Shown here piece after piece: positions 7,656-13,407 of a stretch of 13,407 nt of DNA. Position 1 is the first letter of the stretch; the number at the start of each line of letters is the position of its first letter. Source of the DNA: Entrophospora sp. SA101 (lineage: Eukaryota; Glomeromycota; Glomeromycetes; Entrophosporales; Entrophosporaceae); the NCBI GenBank assembly GCA_958430865.1, contig CAUDNR010003580.1, positions 43,881 to 57,287 on the forward strand. The letters are read 5' to 3'. Below the pieces are notes generated by a model that saw only the letters and a list, made by a program, of their open reading frames with translations, did not search any database and was not told where the DNA came from. Position numbers and translations under genes: made by a program.

Positions 7656-7870
7656 TAATGATTTTCCGTGCATTTTCCGATTTTTCATGACATATTCCGT
7701 GCATATTCTGTGCATTTTCCCAACATTTTCCCAACATTTTCCTTGATTTTATGTACAGAAAAGCGCTCTTTTATGGCAAAATTCCGTTCCTTTTCTGGGT
7801 AGCAATTATAATGGAATTACCTGTGCATTTTCCGTACATTTTCCGTGCATTTTCCGTGCATAATTTTTTA
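7656..7870. repeat. ATTTTCCGTGC repeat clusters
   Basis: About a dozen copies of GCATTTTCC, CATATTCCGTGC or CAACATTTTCC occur in two clusters (about 7660-7735 and 7820-7862). They flank a 75-base unique stretch that contains AGCGCT and GGGTAGCAATTATAATGG. G+C is higher than in the neighbouring spacers. This may be the edge of a repeat family. Confidence 0.7.
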
Positions 7871-7877
7871 TAGGGCA

Positions 7878-7979
7878 TGAAAATGAAATTATGTGAATTC
7901 GCAATTCACATATGTGAAATTCAAATTAGCCAATCACCCCACTCCATAATATTTCAATTTCACATAATTTCAATTTCAC
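7878..7979. mobile_element. Foldback (MITE-like) element, about 100 bases
   Basis: The end sequences 7878-7899 (ATGAAAATGAAATTATGTGAAT) and 7958-7979 are reverse complements at about 19 of 22 positions. Inside lies a perfect 9+3+9 palindrome (ATGTGAATT CGC AATTCACAT, 7891-7911) and a further ATGTGAAATT. Target-site duplications are not clear. It abuts the left end of the roughly 1-kb direct repeat and is absent from the other copy. The MITE label is inference. Confidence 0.45.
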
Positions 7980-8044
7980 ACACAACAGCCACAAACCCTG
8001 CTTTGAATTGTGACCTCATGTGCTTGAACAAGCTGCAGATTCTC

Positions 8045-8411
8045 TTAATATTCCTCCAGAGTTGCAACTTGGTCACAGAGCCATCCTTACCCTAGAGGTG
8101 GGACCGTTGCAGGTGACTTTTCAGCCAACATGGCAGCAGCCATCTCTGGTCTGGGAAAATTAGTAAAAGTGTCATTGACAATTGATGCAGTCTTGATAAA
8201 TTCCAGAGCAGAGCAACCCCCCTGGAATTCAGTAACATTGTTGTATCATCGAGGGATGCAAGTCAGATTAGCCTTATGCACACGAGGAAGATGTGTGAAT
8301 GACTGTAAGTGTTCAAGGTAGTGCGCATGCTTCAATGTCTCTAAAAATTTCCAATAATCAAACGTTACATACTCGAAATGTTTCATATTCAACAGTGTGC
8401 TGCCTTGACAT
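8045..8411 (-). pseudogene. Gene E copy 1 (unrecognised family), in-frame stops
   Basis: From the ATG at 8386-8384 a single frame reads MKHFEYVTFDYWKFLETL..., LEHLQSFTHLPRVHKAN, then TGA at 8248-8246. It continues YNNVTEFQ, ALEFIKTASIVNDTFTNF, MAAAMLAEKSPATVPPLG, TAA at 8089-8087, then CDQVATLEEY and the final TAA at 8047-8045. Copy 2 has GGA and CAA at the two inner stops, so both are nonsense changes in this copy. The TAA also forms a GTAAGG donor-like string, a weaker alternative. A further ATG at 8411 (MSRQHTVE) is conserved in copy 2 (MSRQQTIE) in another frame and may be the original start. Downstream on the same strand, FKHMRSQFKAG near 7990-8030 is also conserved. The family is unknown, with no catalytic motif seen. 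It is divergent from gene B. Confidence 0.55.
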
Positions 8412-8815
8412 CTTGTAATTATATATTAATAATAGTATTATTATTATTTACAATTACGCAAAGCAAAATATTATCAATGAAAATCTTGTGATTACCCAGC
8501 AAGATCTGCTCTGTGTTTTGATTTCCAATTAAAATATTTATAGGCTAAAATAAAAATATCAATTGATACAAATAAAAAAAAAGTACCTCTAGTTAGTTAT
8601 TAACACGTTTTCTTTAGGAGACCCAAACCAAACCAAACCAAACAACAACACTCATGTTTTGTCACTTTGGACACTGTCAAAAAATAAATGTTTTTCCAAA
8701 AAAAAAATCAATCAATTCACGTCTGTCCTCCCAAAAAAAAAACCAATAAGATAAATAATTAATGTGTACACATCAATCAAATAACAAACTTCTTTTTTAA
8801 AAATATTTTTTTATA
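8412..8815. promoter_or_regulatory. Conserved divergent intergenic region, copy 1
   Basis: About 400 bases between the gene E start and the gene B start are conserved at 12821-13215. Shared islands include GATCTGCTCTG, CAAAGCAAAA, TACCTCTAGTTAGTTATTAACA, TTTTCTTTAGGAG and CTTCTTTTTT before the B start codon. A CCAAA run (ACCCAAACCAAACCAAACC near 8630) is retained in both. I infer a bidirectional promoter; no TATA box or factor site can be named. Confidence 0.45.
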
Positions 8816-8874
8816 ATGTCATCAAAAAAAGATACAAAAAGAAGAAGACAAGAAAAAGACAAAGAACAACACAA
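8816..8874 (+). CDS. Gene B copy 1, first exon, Lys/Arg-rich start
   Basis: ATG at 8816 encodes 19 residues (MSSKKDTKRRRQEKDKEQH) plus two bases, then GTAAGTG, a strong donor. The same arrangement, start and donor in the same phase, is found at 13216 with a differently sized but equally basic peptide (MSRTEKQKNKRRQQ...). Without splicing both frames end at TAA inside the donor (20 and 23 residues). The KRRR cluster resembles a nuclear localisation signal. Downstream exons cannot be assigned: after the donor I find only a short stop-free run (SNNSSDTVDDETITV) before a GTATGT at about 9045, without a matching acceptor. Confidence 0.45.
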
Positions 8875-8945
8875 GTAAGTGTTTTAAGAATAAGGATGGT
8901 GGTGGTGGTTATCACCCACCACTCATTGTTACTCTAGTTCTAGTT

Positions 8946-9062
8946 AGAAATCATTCAAATTTCACATAATTATTATAACTGTTATTGAATTCATTTTAAT
9001 CTAATAACTCTTCTGATACTGTTGATGATGAAACTATTACTGTTGGTATGTTTATGATATAA
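8946..9062. other. Sequence after gene B exon 1
   Basis: AT-rich sequence between the direct repeat end and the minisatellite. A 15-codon acidic run (SNNSSDTVDDETITV) ends at a GTATGT donor-like site near 9045. No in-phase acceptor precedes it, so I do not call an exon. Confidence 0.3.
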
Positions 9063-9228
9063 TCATTTTATTTGTTTTATTTGTTTTATTTGTTTTATTT
9101 GTTTTATTTCATTTTGTTTGTTTTATTTGTTTTTATTTGTTTTATTTTGTTTTATTTGTTTTATTTGTTTATTTGTTTTATTTGTTTTATTTGTTTTATT
9201 TGTTTTATTTGTTTTATTTGTTTTCTTT
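9063..9228. repeat. TTTTATTTG 9-base minisatellite
   Basis: About 18 tandem copies of TTTTATTTG occur, with a few variants (TTTCATTTTG, TTTTTATTTG, TTTATTTG). It is absent from the corresponding place in the inverted arm. Confidence 0.95.
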
Positions 9229-9305
9229 AATTTTTGTTGACCAACTGAATTTGTTGTTTTTTTAAATGGGAACTTTTTCCCATATAACCTCCCACTCTAG
9301 GTTAA
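9229..9305. repeat. Diverged copy of the arm outer segment
   Basis: TTTAATTTTTGTTGACCAACTGAATTTG and the following AAATGGG resemble 9485-9530 and, inverted, 12010-12050. So this outer-arm segment is present twice on the left. A similar partial duplication is seen on the right at 12205-12305. Confidence 0.55.
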
Positions 9306-9372
9306 AAGAGTGTAGTTCAATGACATGTATCTTACAAGTATAAAGGTGGCAGTTTGATTCTGCCCACTCCTA
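9306..9372 (+). pseudogene. tRNA-like sequence with UAC anticodon and shortened D arm
   Basis: The 67 bases fold as a tRNA apart from the D arm. The acceptor stem is 9306-9312 with 9365-9371 (6 of 7 pairs), followed by A9372. The anticodon stem 9326-9330 with 9338-9342 pairs with two G-T wobbles around the loop CTTACAA (anticodon TAC, valine-type). There is a 5-base variable loop. The T arm is perfect: GGCAG, loop TTTGATT, CTGCC. Only 13 bases lie between the acceptor and anticodon stems, about five too few, so a normal D stem cannot form. There is no encoded CCA. It could be a tRNA pseudogene, an organelle-derived copy, or the head of a SINE. Confidence 0.5.
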
Positions 9373-9414
9373 TTGTGATAGTCACCATGATCACTGGCAT
9401 CAAGGAGAAAGCTG

Positions 9415-10355
9415 TAAAATAAAATGGTTTGGATTTTGTTTGGTATGTTATAAATTAATCATTTTCCCAAATGTTCTGCTTCTTTTTAATTTTTATTTGA
9501 TCAACTGAACTTGTTATTTAAATAAATGGGGTATGGTTGTTGGTGAGTAGGCATGCCACTGACAAGACAGGTGATGCCTTTGAGATATACCAGCCAAACT
9601 CATAGAAAGGGATCTTTTGTCCAGACTTAGGGTCACATGGATGTTAAGCACAGAAAATGTACACTATCAATGTATATTTTTTTCAACAAAATAAACATTT
9701 AAACAATTAATTGTTAAATATTAATACTTTTCTTTTCATAAAAATTACAGCAACCCAGGATTCAAAACTGTGAATTCAGGGAAAATCCAAAACAGCAACT
9801 CAGGTTGCAACCTTCTGAGTTGCAGAAATTTCAACCAGTTGCAGACACCAACTTTGTATTGGAGAGGTATAACACAAAGCAATCATCACACAAATGTCAG
9901 CTATCAGTGATCAATTCCCATATGATAACAGCCAAGCCTGGTCTGAGGAGAAGATAAATATGTTTTGTCCAAAGCCTTCTAACATGTGTGCAGCGCACCT
10001 GTGGAGAAAATTCTACAGTTATGGGGCATGTGAAAGCATGGTTATTGCATGTTTGTGACAGGAAAGTTTTAATTAAATCTGACACATGCAATCAACATCA
10101 GATTTATTATTCATGAGCAACCATAATTGATAATCAGGAAAAGTAATTTATTTTGTGAACCCCAGAGATCTGGGTAGACATGCATTATTAAAGTTTCATT
10201 TATGCATAGCCTTGTTATTATTACTACCTGAGTGATGCAATTGTTTGTTATGTCAATGATGATATCAAATGTATTGAATAATAATCATGACCATCATGAA
10301 TATTTGATGGATGGAGGCATTCACATACAAGGAAATGATTAAATAGCTAAGTCAT
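9415..10355 (+). repeat. Left arm of large imperfect palindrome
   Basis: This arm matches the reverse complement of 11395-12115 in order: TGGTTTGGATTTTGTTTGGTAT, TTAATTTTTATTTG, GGTTGTTGGTGAG, GAATTCAGGGAAAATCC, AAGCCTGGTCTGAGG, TTTTGTCCAAAGCCTTC, GCAATCAACATCAGATTTATTATTCATG and CCCAGAGATCTGGGTAGACA. About 200 bases at 9552-9755 have no counterpart in the other arm. The arm carries gene C copy L. Confidence 0.85.
9751..10342 (+). pseudogene. Gene C copy L (unrecognised family), degenerate
   Basis: A likely intron (GTGAGT donor at 9543, AAAATTACAG acceptor ending 9750) precedes it. One frame from 9751 reads 68 codons (CEFRENPKQQLRLQ, LERYNTKQSSHKCQL), TAA at 9955, then 52 codons to TGA at 10114 (CFVQSLLTC, KSDTCNQHQIYYS). 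An alternative frame at 9894-10058 (NSQAWSEEKIN, KFYSYGACES) also matches the other arm, so small indels have scrambled the original frame. The 3' part (VNPRDLGRHALLK ... HDHHEYLMDGGIHIQGND, stop 10340) has lost one base after LLK and has TGA at 10229 where the other copy has TGG. The family is unknown; no motif is recognised. Confidence 0.5.
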
Positions 10356-10475
10356 GCAATTTTTTTATTGTATATTTTAAATATAATTAATTACATATCT
10401 TTAATAAAACAAACATGACTTAGCTATTTAATCATTTCCTTGAATGTGAATGCCTTCATCCATCAAATCTTCATG
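10286..10475. repeat. Short inverted repeat at the palindrome inner edge
   Basis: The gene C end (10288-10350, GATGGATGGAGGCATTCACAT ... AAATAGCTAAGTCATG) is repeated in inverted form at 10408-10475. That second piece is in turn a direct copy of 11365-11435. The intervening 55 bases contain ATATTTTAAATATAATTAATTA. The left side thus has both an arm end and an inverted piece of it, forming a potential hairpin. Confidence 0.8.
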
Positions 10476-10754
10476 AAAACATATTAACTGTTGATTTTTG
10501 TTTTATCTTAAATAATAAATATAGGATGTAAGTATTCTCATCATTTTACTATTGTTGCAGTCAATATCATTGTTTTTTTTTCAAAAACATACTAACTGTT
10601 GATTTTCATTTTATTTTAAAAAATGGGTAGTTGGTAGTATATTCATCATCATTATATTACAGTCTATCATTGTTTTTGAAAACATATTAACTATTGATTT
10701 TTGTTTTATCTTAAATAATAAATATAGAATGTAAGTATTTTCATCATTTATTAT
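10476..10754. repeat. Three-copy tandem repeat, ~95-100 base unit
   Basis: Units start near 10476, 10576 and 10671 with AAAACATATTAACTGTTGAT, followed by TTTGTTTTATCTTAAATAATAAATATAG, GTAAGTATT and TCATCAT. The middle unit has diverged most. Each unit has an ATATAG string that resembles an acceptor; I do not assign exons. Confidence 0.8.
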
Positions 10755-10850
10755 ATGGGGCATACTGCAACAAAACCAGACAAAGTGAACATTGGTATTA
10801 CCAAGAATTTCAGGGATCAAAATTTAGTCAATTATAATGTGATTATATAA
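10755..10850 (+). CDS. Possible short exon or ORF, 31 codons
   Basis: After the tandem repeat, ATG at 10755 opens 31 codons (MGHTATKPDKVNIGITKNF...) ending at TAA 10848. The next frame over is also open (CNKTRQSEHWYYQEFQGSKF). Composition is richer in G+C than the flanks and looks protein-like, but there is no second copy here to test it. It may be a remnant exon. Confidence 0.2.
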   Translation: MGHTATKPDKVNIGITKNFRDQNLVNYNVII

Positions 10851-11021
10851 TTAACAGTTTTATAATATCACCATTTGTTATCTTAAGTGATATATAGTAC
10901 TACTCCTATATAAAAATGGATAAGATAAATTATCTTATTGATCAGCTAAAACAGATAAACAAATAAATAAAAGATAATTATTGATAATACTAAAACGTTA
11001 AAACAGATTTTTTTATCTTAG
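10851..11021. other. AT-rich spacer without a gene
   Basis: I see AT-rich sequence with GATAAGATAAATTATCTTATTGATC (a TAAGATAAATTATCTTA palindrome near 10921-10938) and no reading frame. The end, TTTTTTTATCTTAG, could be an acceptor for the pseudogene that follows. Confidence 0.35.
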
Positions 11022-11328
11022 AATTAATGCACAATGTAATCTTCTGAGATTTTTGCTGAATGTATCATTTGATCTAATAAAATCTAATTGAAATGTACTA
11101 AAAAAAATTTTTAAAATATATAAATATGGTAGATTTTGGACTGAGTTTGATGTATCAAAAAAATAATTATTATAAATAAAAAAACCATTTAATAATATTA
11201 ATTCAACTAAACCTTTTTTAAAAAAGCCATCTAAACTGACTATCACTTGTGTGATTGATTCAATCATTAGACTAAAAAACAACAATTTCAGAATTATTGA
11301 AATTATTGCCATTACAAAGATGAAATAA
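11022..11328 (+). pseudogene. Gene D, single-frame pseudogene with three stops
   Basis: I do not recognise this gene. One frame runs through 101 codons without an indel: INAQCNLLRFLLNVSFDLI, TGA at 11089, NVLKKIFKIYKYGRFWTEF, TAA at 11164 and TAA at 11173. It then reads 50 codons (KPFNNINSTKPFLKKP, KLTITCVIDSIIRLKNN, FRIIEIIAITKMK) to TAA at 11326. Composition (Leu, Ile, Lys, Phe, aromatic residues) looks like a real globular protein. A polypyrimidine-CTTAG at 11008-11021 may be an acceptor. There is no second copy in the window. The opposite strand has a 99-codon open frame over the same bases, which I treat as a shadow because its residues are those expected from antisense. It sits alone between the palindrome arms. 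Confidence 0.4.
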
Positions 11329-11391
11329 AATAATAATTTTTTAAATATAATTAATTATACATCTTTAATAAAACAAACATGACTTAGCTAT

Positions 11392-11939
11392 TTAATCATT
11401 TCCTTTTATGTGAATGCCTCCATCCATCAAATCTTCATGATGGTCATGATTATTCTTCAATACATTTGATATCGTCATTGACATAACAAACAATTGCATC
11501 ACCCAAGTAGTAATAACACCAAGGCCATGCATAAATGAAACTTTTAATAATGCGTGTCTACCCAGATCTCTGGGGTTCACAAGAATAAATAAATAGGGAG
11601 GTTCAAAAATAATTTTTTCCTTCACCATTCTAAAGTTCCTTAAAAAACCATGAATAATAAATCTGATGTTGATTGCAGGTGTCAGATTTAATTAAAAAAT
11701 TTCCTATCACAAACAAATGGTCAGGTGCTTTCACACTCTTCATAACTGTAGAATTTATTTATTCCACAGGTGAAGGTACCCATAGCTGGAAGGCTTTGGA
11801 CAAAACATTCCCTTATCTTCCCCTCAGACCAGGCTTGGTTGTTACCATAAGACTCCCTCTGGAGTAAAGTTGGTGTCTTTGGTGTCTGCAATTTAGAAGG
11901 TTACAACATAAGTTGCTGTTTTGGATTTTCCCTGAATTC
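11392..11939 (-). pseudogene. Gene C copy R (unrecognised family), partly open
   Basis: The 3' segment 11392-11628 is an intact 78-codon frame containing EPPYLFILVNPRDLGRHALL, GVITTWVMQLFVMSM and HEDLMDGGIHIKGND. It keeps TGG where copy L has TGA, and the base that copy L lost. Upstream, a frame from 11939 reads EFRENPKQQLML, TAA at 11903-11901 (CAA in copy L), then 59 codons (SYGNNQAWSEGKIRECFVQ, CGINKFYSYEECES) to TGA at 11723-11721. A piece in another frame (FLIKSDTCNQHQIYYSWFF) lies between. The gene is therefore broken upstream, but its last exon could be intact. GVITTWVMQLFVMSM is hydrophobic enough for a membrane or buried helix. It points toward the palindrome centre, as does copy L. 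Confidence 0.5.
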
Positions 11940-12115
11940 AGAGTTGAGTCCTGGGTTGTGTCTTGTTGGTGGTACATCTGCTCACCAACAACCTACCCCC
12001 ATTTAAAAAACAAATTCAATTGGTCAAATAAAAATTAAAGAAACAGAGTATTTGGGAAAATGATTAATTTATATAATATACCAAACAAAATCCAAACCAT
12101 TTTATAACTTTTTTC
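11395..12115 (-). repeat. Right arm of large imperfect palindrome
   Basis: Reverse complement of 9415-10355, shorter by about 200 bases because it lacks the segment at 9552-9755. It carries gene C copy R. The centre of the palindrome is asymmetric, about 1 kb, and contains gene D and the three-copy tandem repeat. Confidence 0.85.
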
Positions 12116-12334
12116 TTGTTGGTCACATTGCTAGCAAAGATGTATATAATCATACAATAATTTTAACCTACAGGACAGAGGACTGATTGGGCAAAAACCC
12201 ATATAGTCCCCTACCCAAAATTATAAATTTGTTAGTTAATATTAGAGAAACAGAGCGTTTAGGAAAGTGATTATACAAAACAAACACTATTTTACAACTT
12301 CCCCCTTAACATCAGAGTCCAAATGCAATTTCAG
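12116..12334. other. Spacer between palindrome and direct repeat
   Basis: The part at 12205-12305 resembles, in the same orientation, the outer segment of the right arm at 11995-12115 (GAAACAGAG ... GGAAA.TGATTA ... CAAAACAAA), so that segment is partly duplicated. A CTACCCAAAATTATAAATTTG block lies before it. No gene is visible. Confidence 0.45.
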
Positions 12335-12418
12335 GGGCACACAACCCTGCTCTGAACTGCGACCTCCTGTGCTTGAAACATAGTTGCAGGTTCTTGTTGC
12401 TTTGATAGATCTGGATAT

Positions 12419-12820
12419 TTACATGGCACTACAATTCATCAGCAGAGTTGCAACTTGGTCACAGTGCCATCCTTGCCCTAGAGGTAGGATTGTTGCAGGC
12501 AACTTCGGCCAGCGTGCCAGCAGCCTTCTCTGGTCTGGGTGCTGTGAGGGAAGATTAGTGAAAGTGTCATTGACGTTGGTGCAGTCTTGGTAAATTCCAG
12601 GACCATGCCACCCCCATCTGGAATTTGGTAGCATCGTTGTATCCTTGGGCGTCGCAGGTCGGATTAGCCTTGTGCACATGAGGAATGTGTGAGAATGACT
12701 GTAAAGTGTTCAAGGTAGCGTGCATGCTTCAACACTTGTAAATTTTCCTGTAATCAAACGTTCATATCAAATGTTTCATATTTGAATTGTGACTTTTTCA
12801 ATGGTTTGCTGCCTTGACAT
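12419..12820 (-). pseudogene. Gene E copy 2, frameshifted
   Basis: This is the second copy of the gene at 8045-8411. The ATG at 12820-12818 (MSRQQTIE) is conserved. The middle reads SFSHIPHVHKANPTCDAQGY followed by NDATKFQ in one frame, with Gly and Gln where copy 1 has stop codons. The later part (NVNDTFTNLP, PATILPLGQGWHCDQVATL) lies in a second frame because one base is missing near 12572. An extra T near 12704 and several indels before it also break the 5' part. An 86-codon ORF (12419-12679) is a hybrid: its first half is out of the gene frame and its second half is in it. Each copy is broken at different places, so neither is functional as it stands. The protein family is unknown. Confidence 0.55.
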
Positions 12821-13215
12821 CTTCTTGTAATTATATAATAATATATTAATATTATTAATATTATTGATTACGCAAAGTAAAACATTATCAATGAAAATCT
12901 TGTAATTACCCAACAATGATCTGCTCTGCGTTTTGATTTCAAATTAAAATATTATATACTAAAAAAGATACCATATTATATCAATACAAATAAAAAAAAG
13001 TACCTCTGGTTAGTTATTAACATGTTTTCTTTAGGAGGCCAAACCAAACCATAAACCAAACAACACTCACGTTTTGTCATCTTTGAAAAGTAAATTGTTT
13101 TTTAAAAAAAAAAATCAATTCGCGTCTGTCCTACCAAAAAAATAACCAATAGTAATAGGATAAATAATTAATGTACACGTTTGTCAAACTTCTTTTTTTT
13201 CTTTTCAAAAAAAAT
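12821..13215. promoter_or_regulatory. Conserved divergent intergenic region, copy 2
   Basis: Counterpart of 8412-8815, with the same islands: ATTACGCAAAG, GATCTGCTCTG, TACCTCTGGTTAGTTATTAACA, TTTTCTTTAGGAG, a shortened CCAAACCAAACC run and CTTCTTTTTTTTC before the gene B start. Conservation of order across two diverged copies supports a promoter role, but no factor site can be named. Confidence 0.45.
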
Positions 13216-13283
13216 ATGTCTAGAACGGAAAAACAAAAAAACAAGCGAAGACAACAAATCAATGCTGATGAGGCTGTTGCTAA
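13216..13283 (+). CDS. Gene B copy 2, first exon, Lys/Arg-rich start
   Basis: ATG at 13216 encodes 22 residues (MSRTEKQKNKRRQQINADEA...) plus two bases, then GTAAGTGTTTTAAGAATGG, matching the donor of copy 1. Phase (two bases of a codon left) is the same in both, although the exon is nine bases longer. The basic cluster KNKRR is again present. The next exon would lie beyond the window. Confidence 0.45.
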
Positions 13284-13345
13284 GTAAGTGTTTTAAGAAT
13301 GGTGGTGGTGGTTATCGCCCGCCACTTGTTGTCACTCTAGTTTCT

Positions 13346-13407
13346 ATATAAGATTGGCCTAGTCAGTTGTTTAACTTTGATTTTTTCAATGCACTATTTG
13401 CATTTAC
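13346..13407. other. End of window, putative gene B intron
   Basis: If the donor at 13284 is used, this is intron sequence. No similarity with the region after copy 1 is seen beyond the first 60 bases of the intron. Confidence 0.3.

Larger units (their letters stand above)
7985..8945. repeat. ~1-kb direct repeat, copy 1 (gene E / gene B pair)
   Basis: This block aligns with 12335-13345 along its whole length, from CACAAACCCTGCTTTGAATTG to GTGGTGGTTATCACCCACCAC. Divergence is moderate, with a roughly 40-base length difference near 8040. It includes the minus-strand gene E, a conserved spacer and the first exon of plus-strand gene B. G+C is noticeably higher in the gene E part than in the left half of the window. 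Confidence 0.85.
12335..13345. repeat. ~1-kb direct repeat, copy 2 (gene E / gene B pair)
   Basis: Aligns in the same orientation with 7985-8945, including both gene starts and the gene B donor, ending in GTGGTGGTTATCGCCCGCCAC. The similarity stops at TCTATATAAGATTGG. Confidence 0.85.

Noticed and set aside
7877..8095. 72-codon plus-strand frame
   Set aside because: It starts in the foldback element and runs into the direct repeat against gene E; it is not conserved in copy 2.
8130..8321. 63-codon plus-strand frame in the direct repeat
   Set aside because: The frame is not kept in copy 2, whereas minus-strand residues are conserved (gene E).
9897..10091. Frames antisense to gene C (9897-10091 minus and 11673-11867 plus) that share VSDLIK and LRPGL
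   Set aside because: The similarity is explained by inverted-arm identity. The other strand has longer conserved frames continuing into the VNPRDLGRHALLK segment. I keep some doubt.
11013..11312. 99-codon minus-strand frame
   Set aside because: It is opposite to gene D. The plus strand reads as a more protein-like sequence ending naturally at 11328, and there is no copy to support the minus strand. The choice is not certain.
12384..12593. 69-codon plus-strand frame
   Set aside because: It is antisense to gene E copy 2 and is not conserved in copy 1.
7985..13345. Long terminal repeats of one retrotransposon
   Set aside because: The 1-kb direct repeats contain parts of two divergent genes. 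I see no primer-binding site, polypurine tract or polymerase between them.

Overview
The window is a very AT-rich eukaryotic sequence. It shows short GT-AG introns with GTAAGT, GTGAGT, GTAATA or GTATGT-like donors, long AAT/ATT runs, Asn-rich reading frames and many diverged duplications. This fits an early-diverging fungus, and a Glomeromycotina (arbuscular mycorrhizal) genome is my best guess from composition and style only. I see no rRNA, complete tRNA, bacterial operon, CRISPR array or phage module. Almost every gene-like piece occurs two or three times in different states of decay, and comparing the copies is the main evidence used here.

Left half (1-7500). A block runs: a small minus-strand gene starting MSNNKRL (1-154); a GGCTGGGTGCC tandem array (310-745); an intact minus-strand 173-residue protein with two CCHC zinc knuckles (881-1402); an AT-rich spacer of tandem repeats (1428-2400); and a divergent, plus-strand six-exon gene ('gene A', 2485-4479). 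Gene A ends in a long Asn/Asp/Ser/Thr repeat region and a hydrophobic C-terminal segment. Pieces of this block recur: a second MSNNKRL gene (4646-4914), remnants of the gene A upstream region and of the zinc-knuckle gene (5070-5460), and a second gene A (5668-6577). A backwards copy of the gene A upstream spacer plus the zinc-knuckle 5' half (6580-7091) is spliced into that second gene A, and the gene A 3' end resumes at 7088.

Middle (7500-7980). Short-period repeats (ATTTTCCGTGC and ATTCATATACAAT types) are followed by a 100-base foldback element.

Right half (7985-13407). A roughly 1-kb direct repeat lies at both ends (about 7985-8945 and 12335-13345). Each copy holds a minus-strand degenerate gene ('gene E') and, across a conserved spacer, a divergent plus-strand first exon ('gene B', Lys/Arg-rich, followed by a GTAAGTG donor). 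Between them lies an imperfect palindrome with arms 9415-10355 and 11395-12115; each arm carries a copy of another degenerate gene ('gene C') pointing toward the centre. The centre holds a three-copy tandem repeat and a separate pseudogene ('gene D', 11022-11328) that keeps one frame despite three stop codons. A tRNA-like sequence with a perfect T arm sits at 9306-9372.

I do not recognise the families of genes A to E or MSNNKRL. Only the CCHC zinc knuckles are a named motif. No reverse transcriptase, integrase or transposase is visible, so the mobile-element origin suggested by the repeats is inference.
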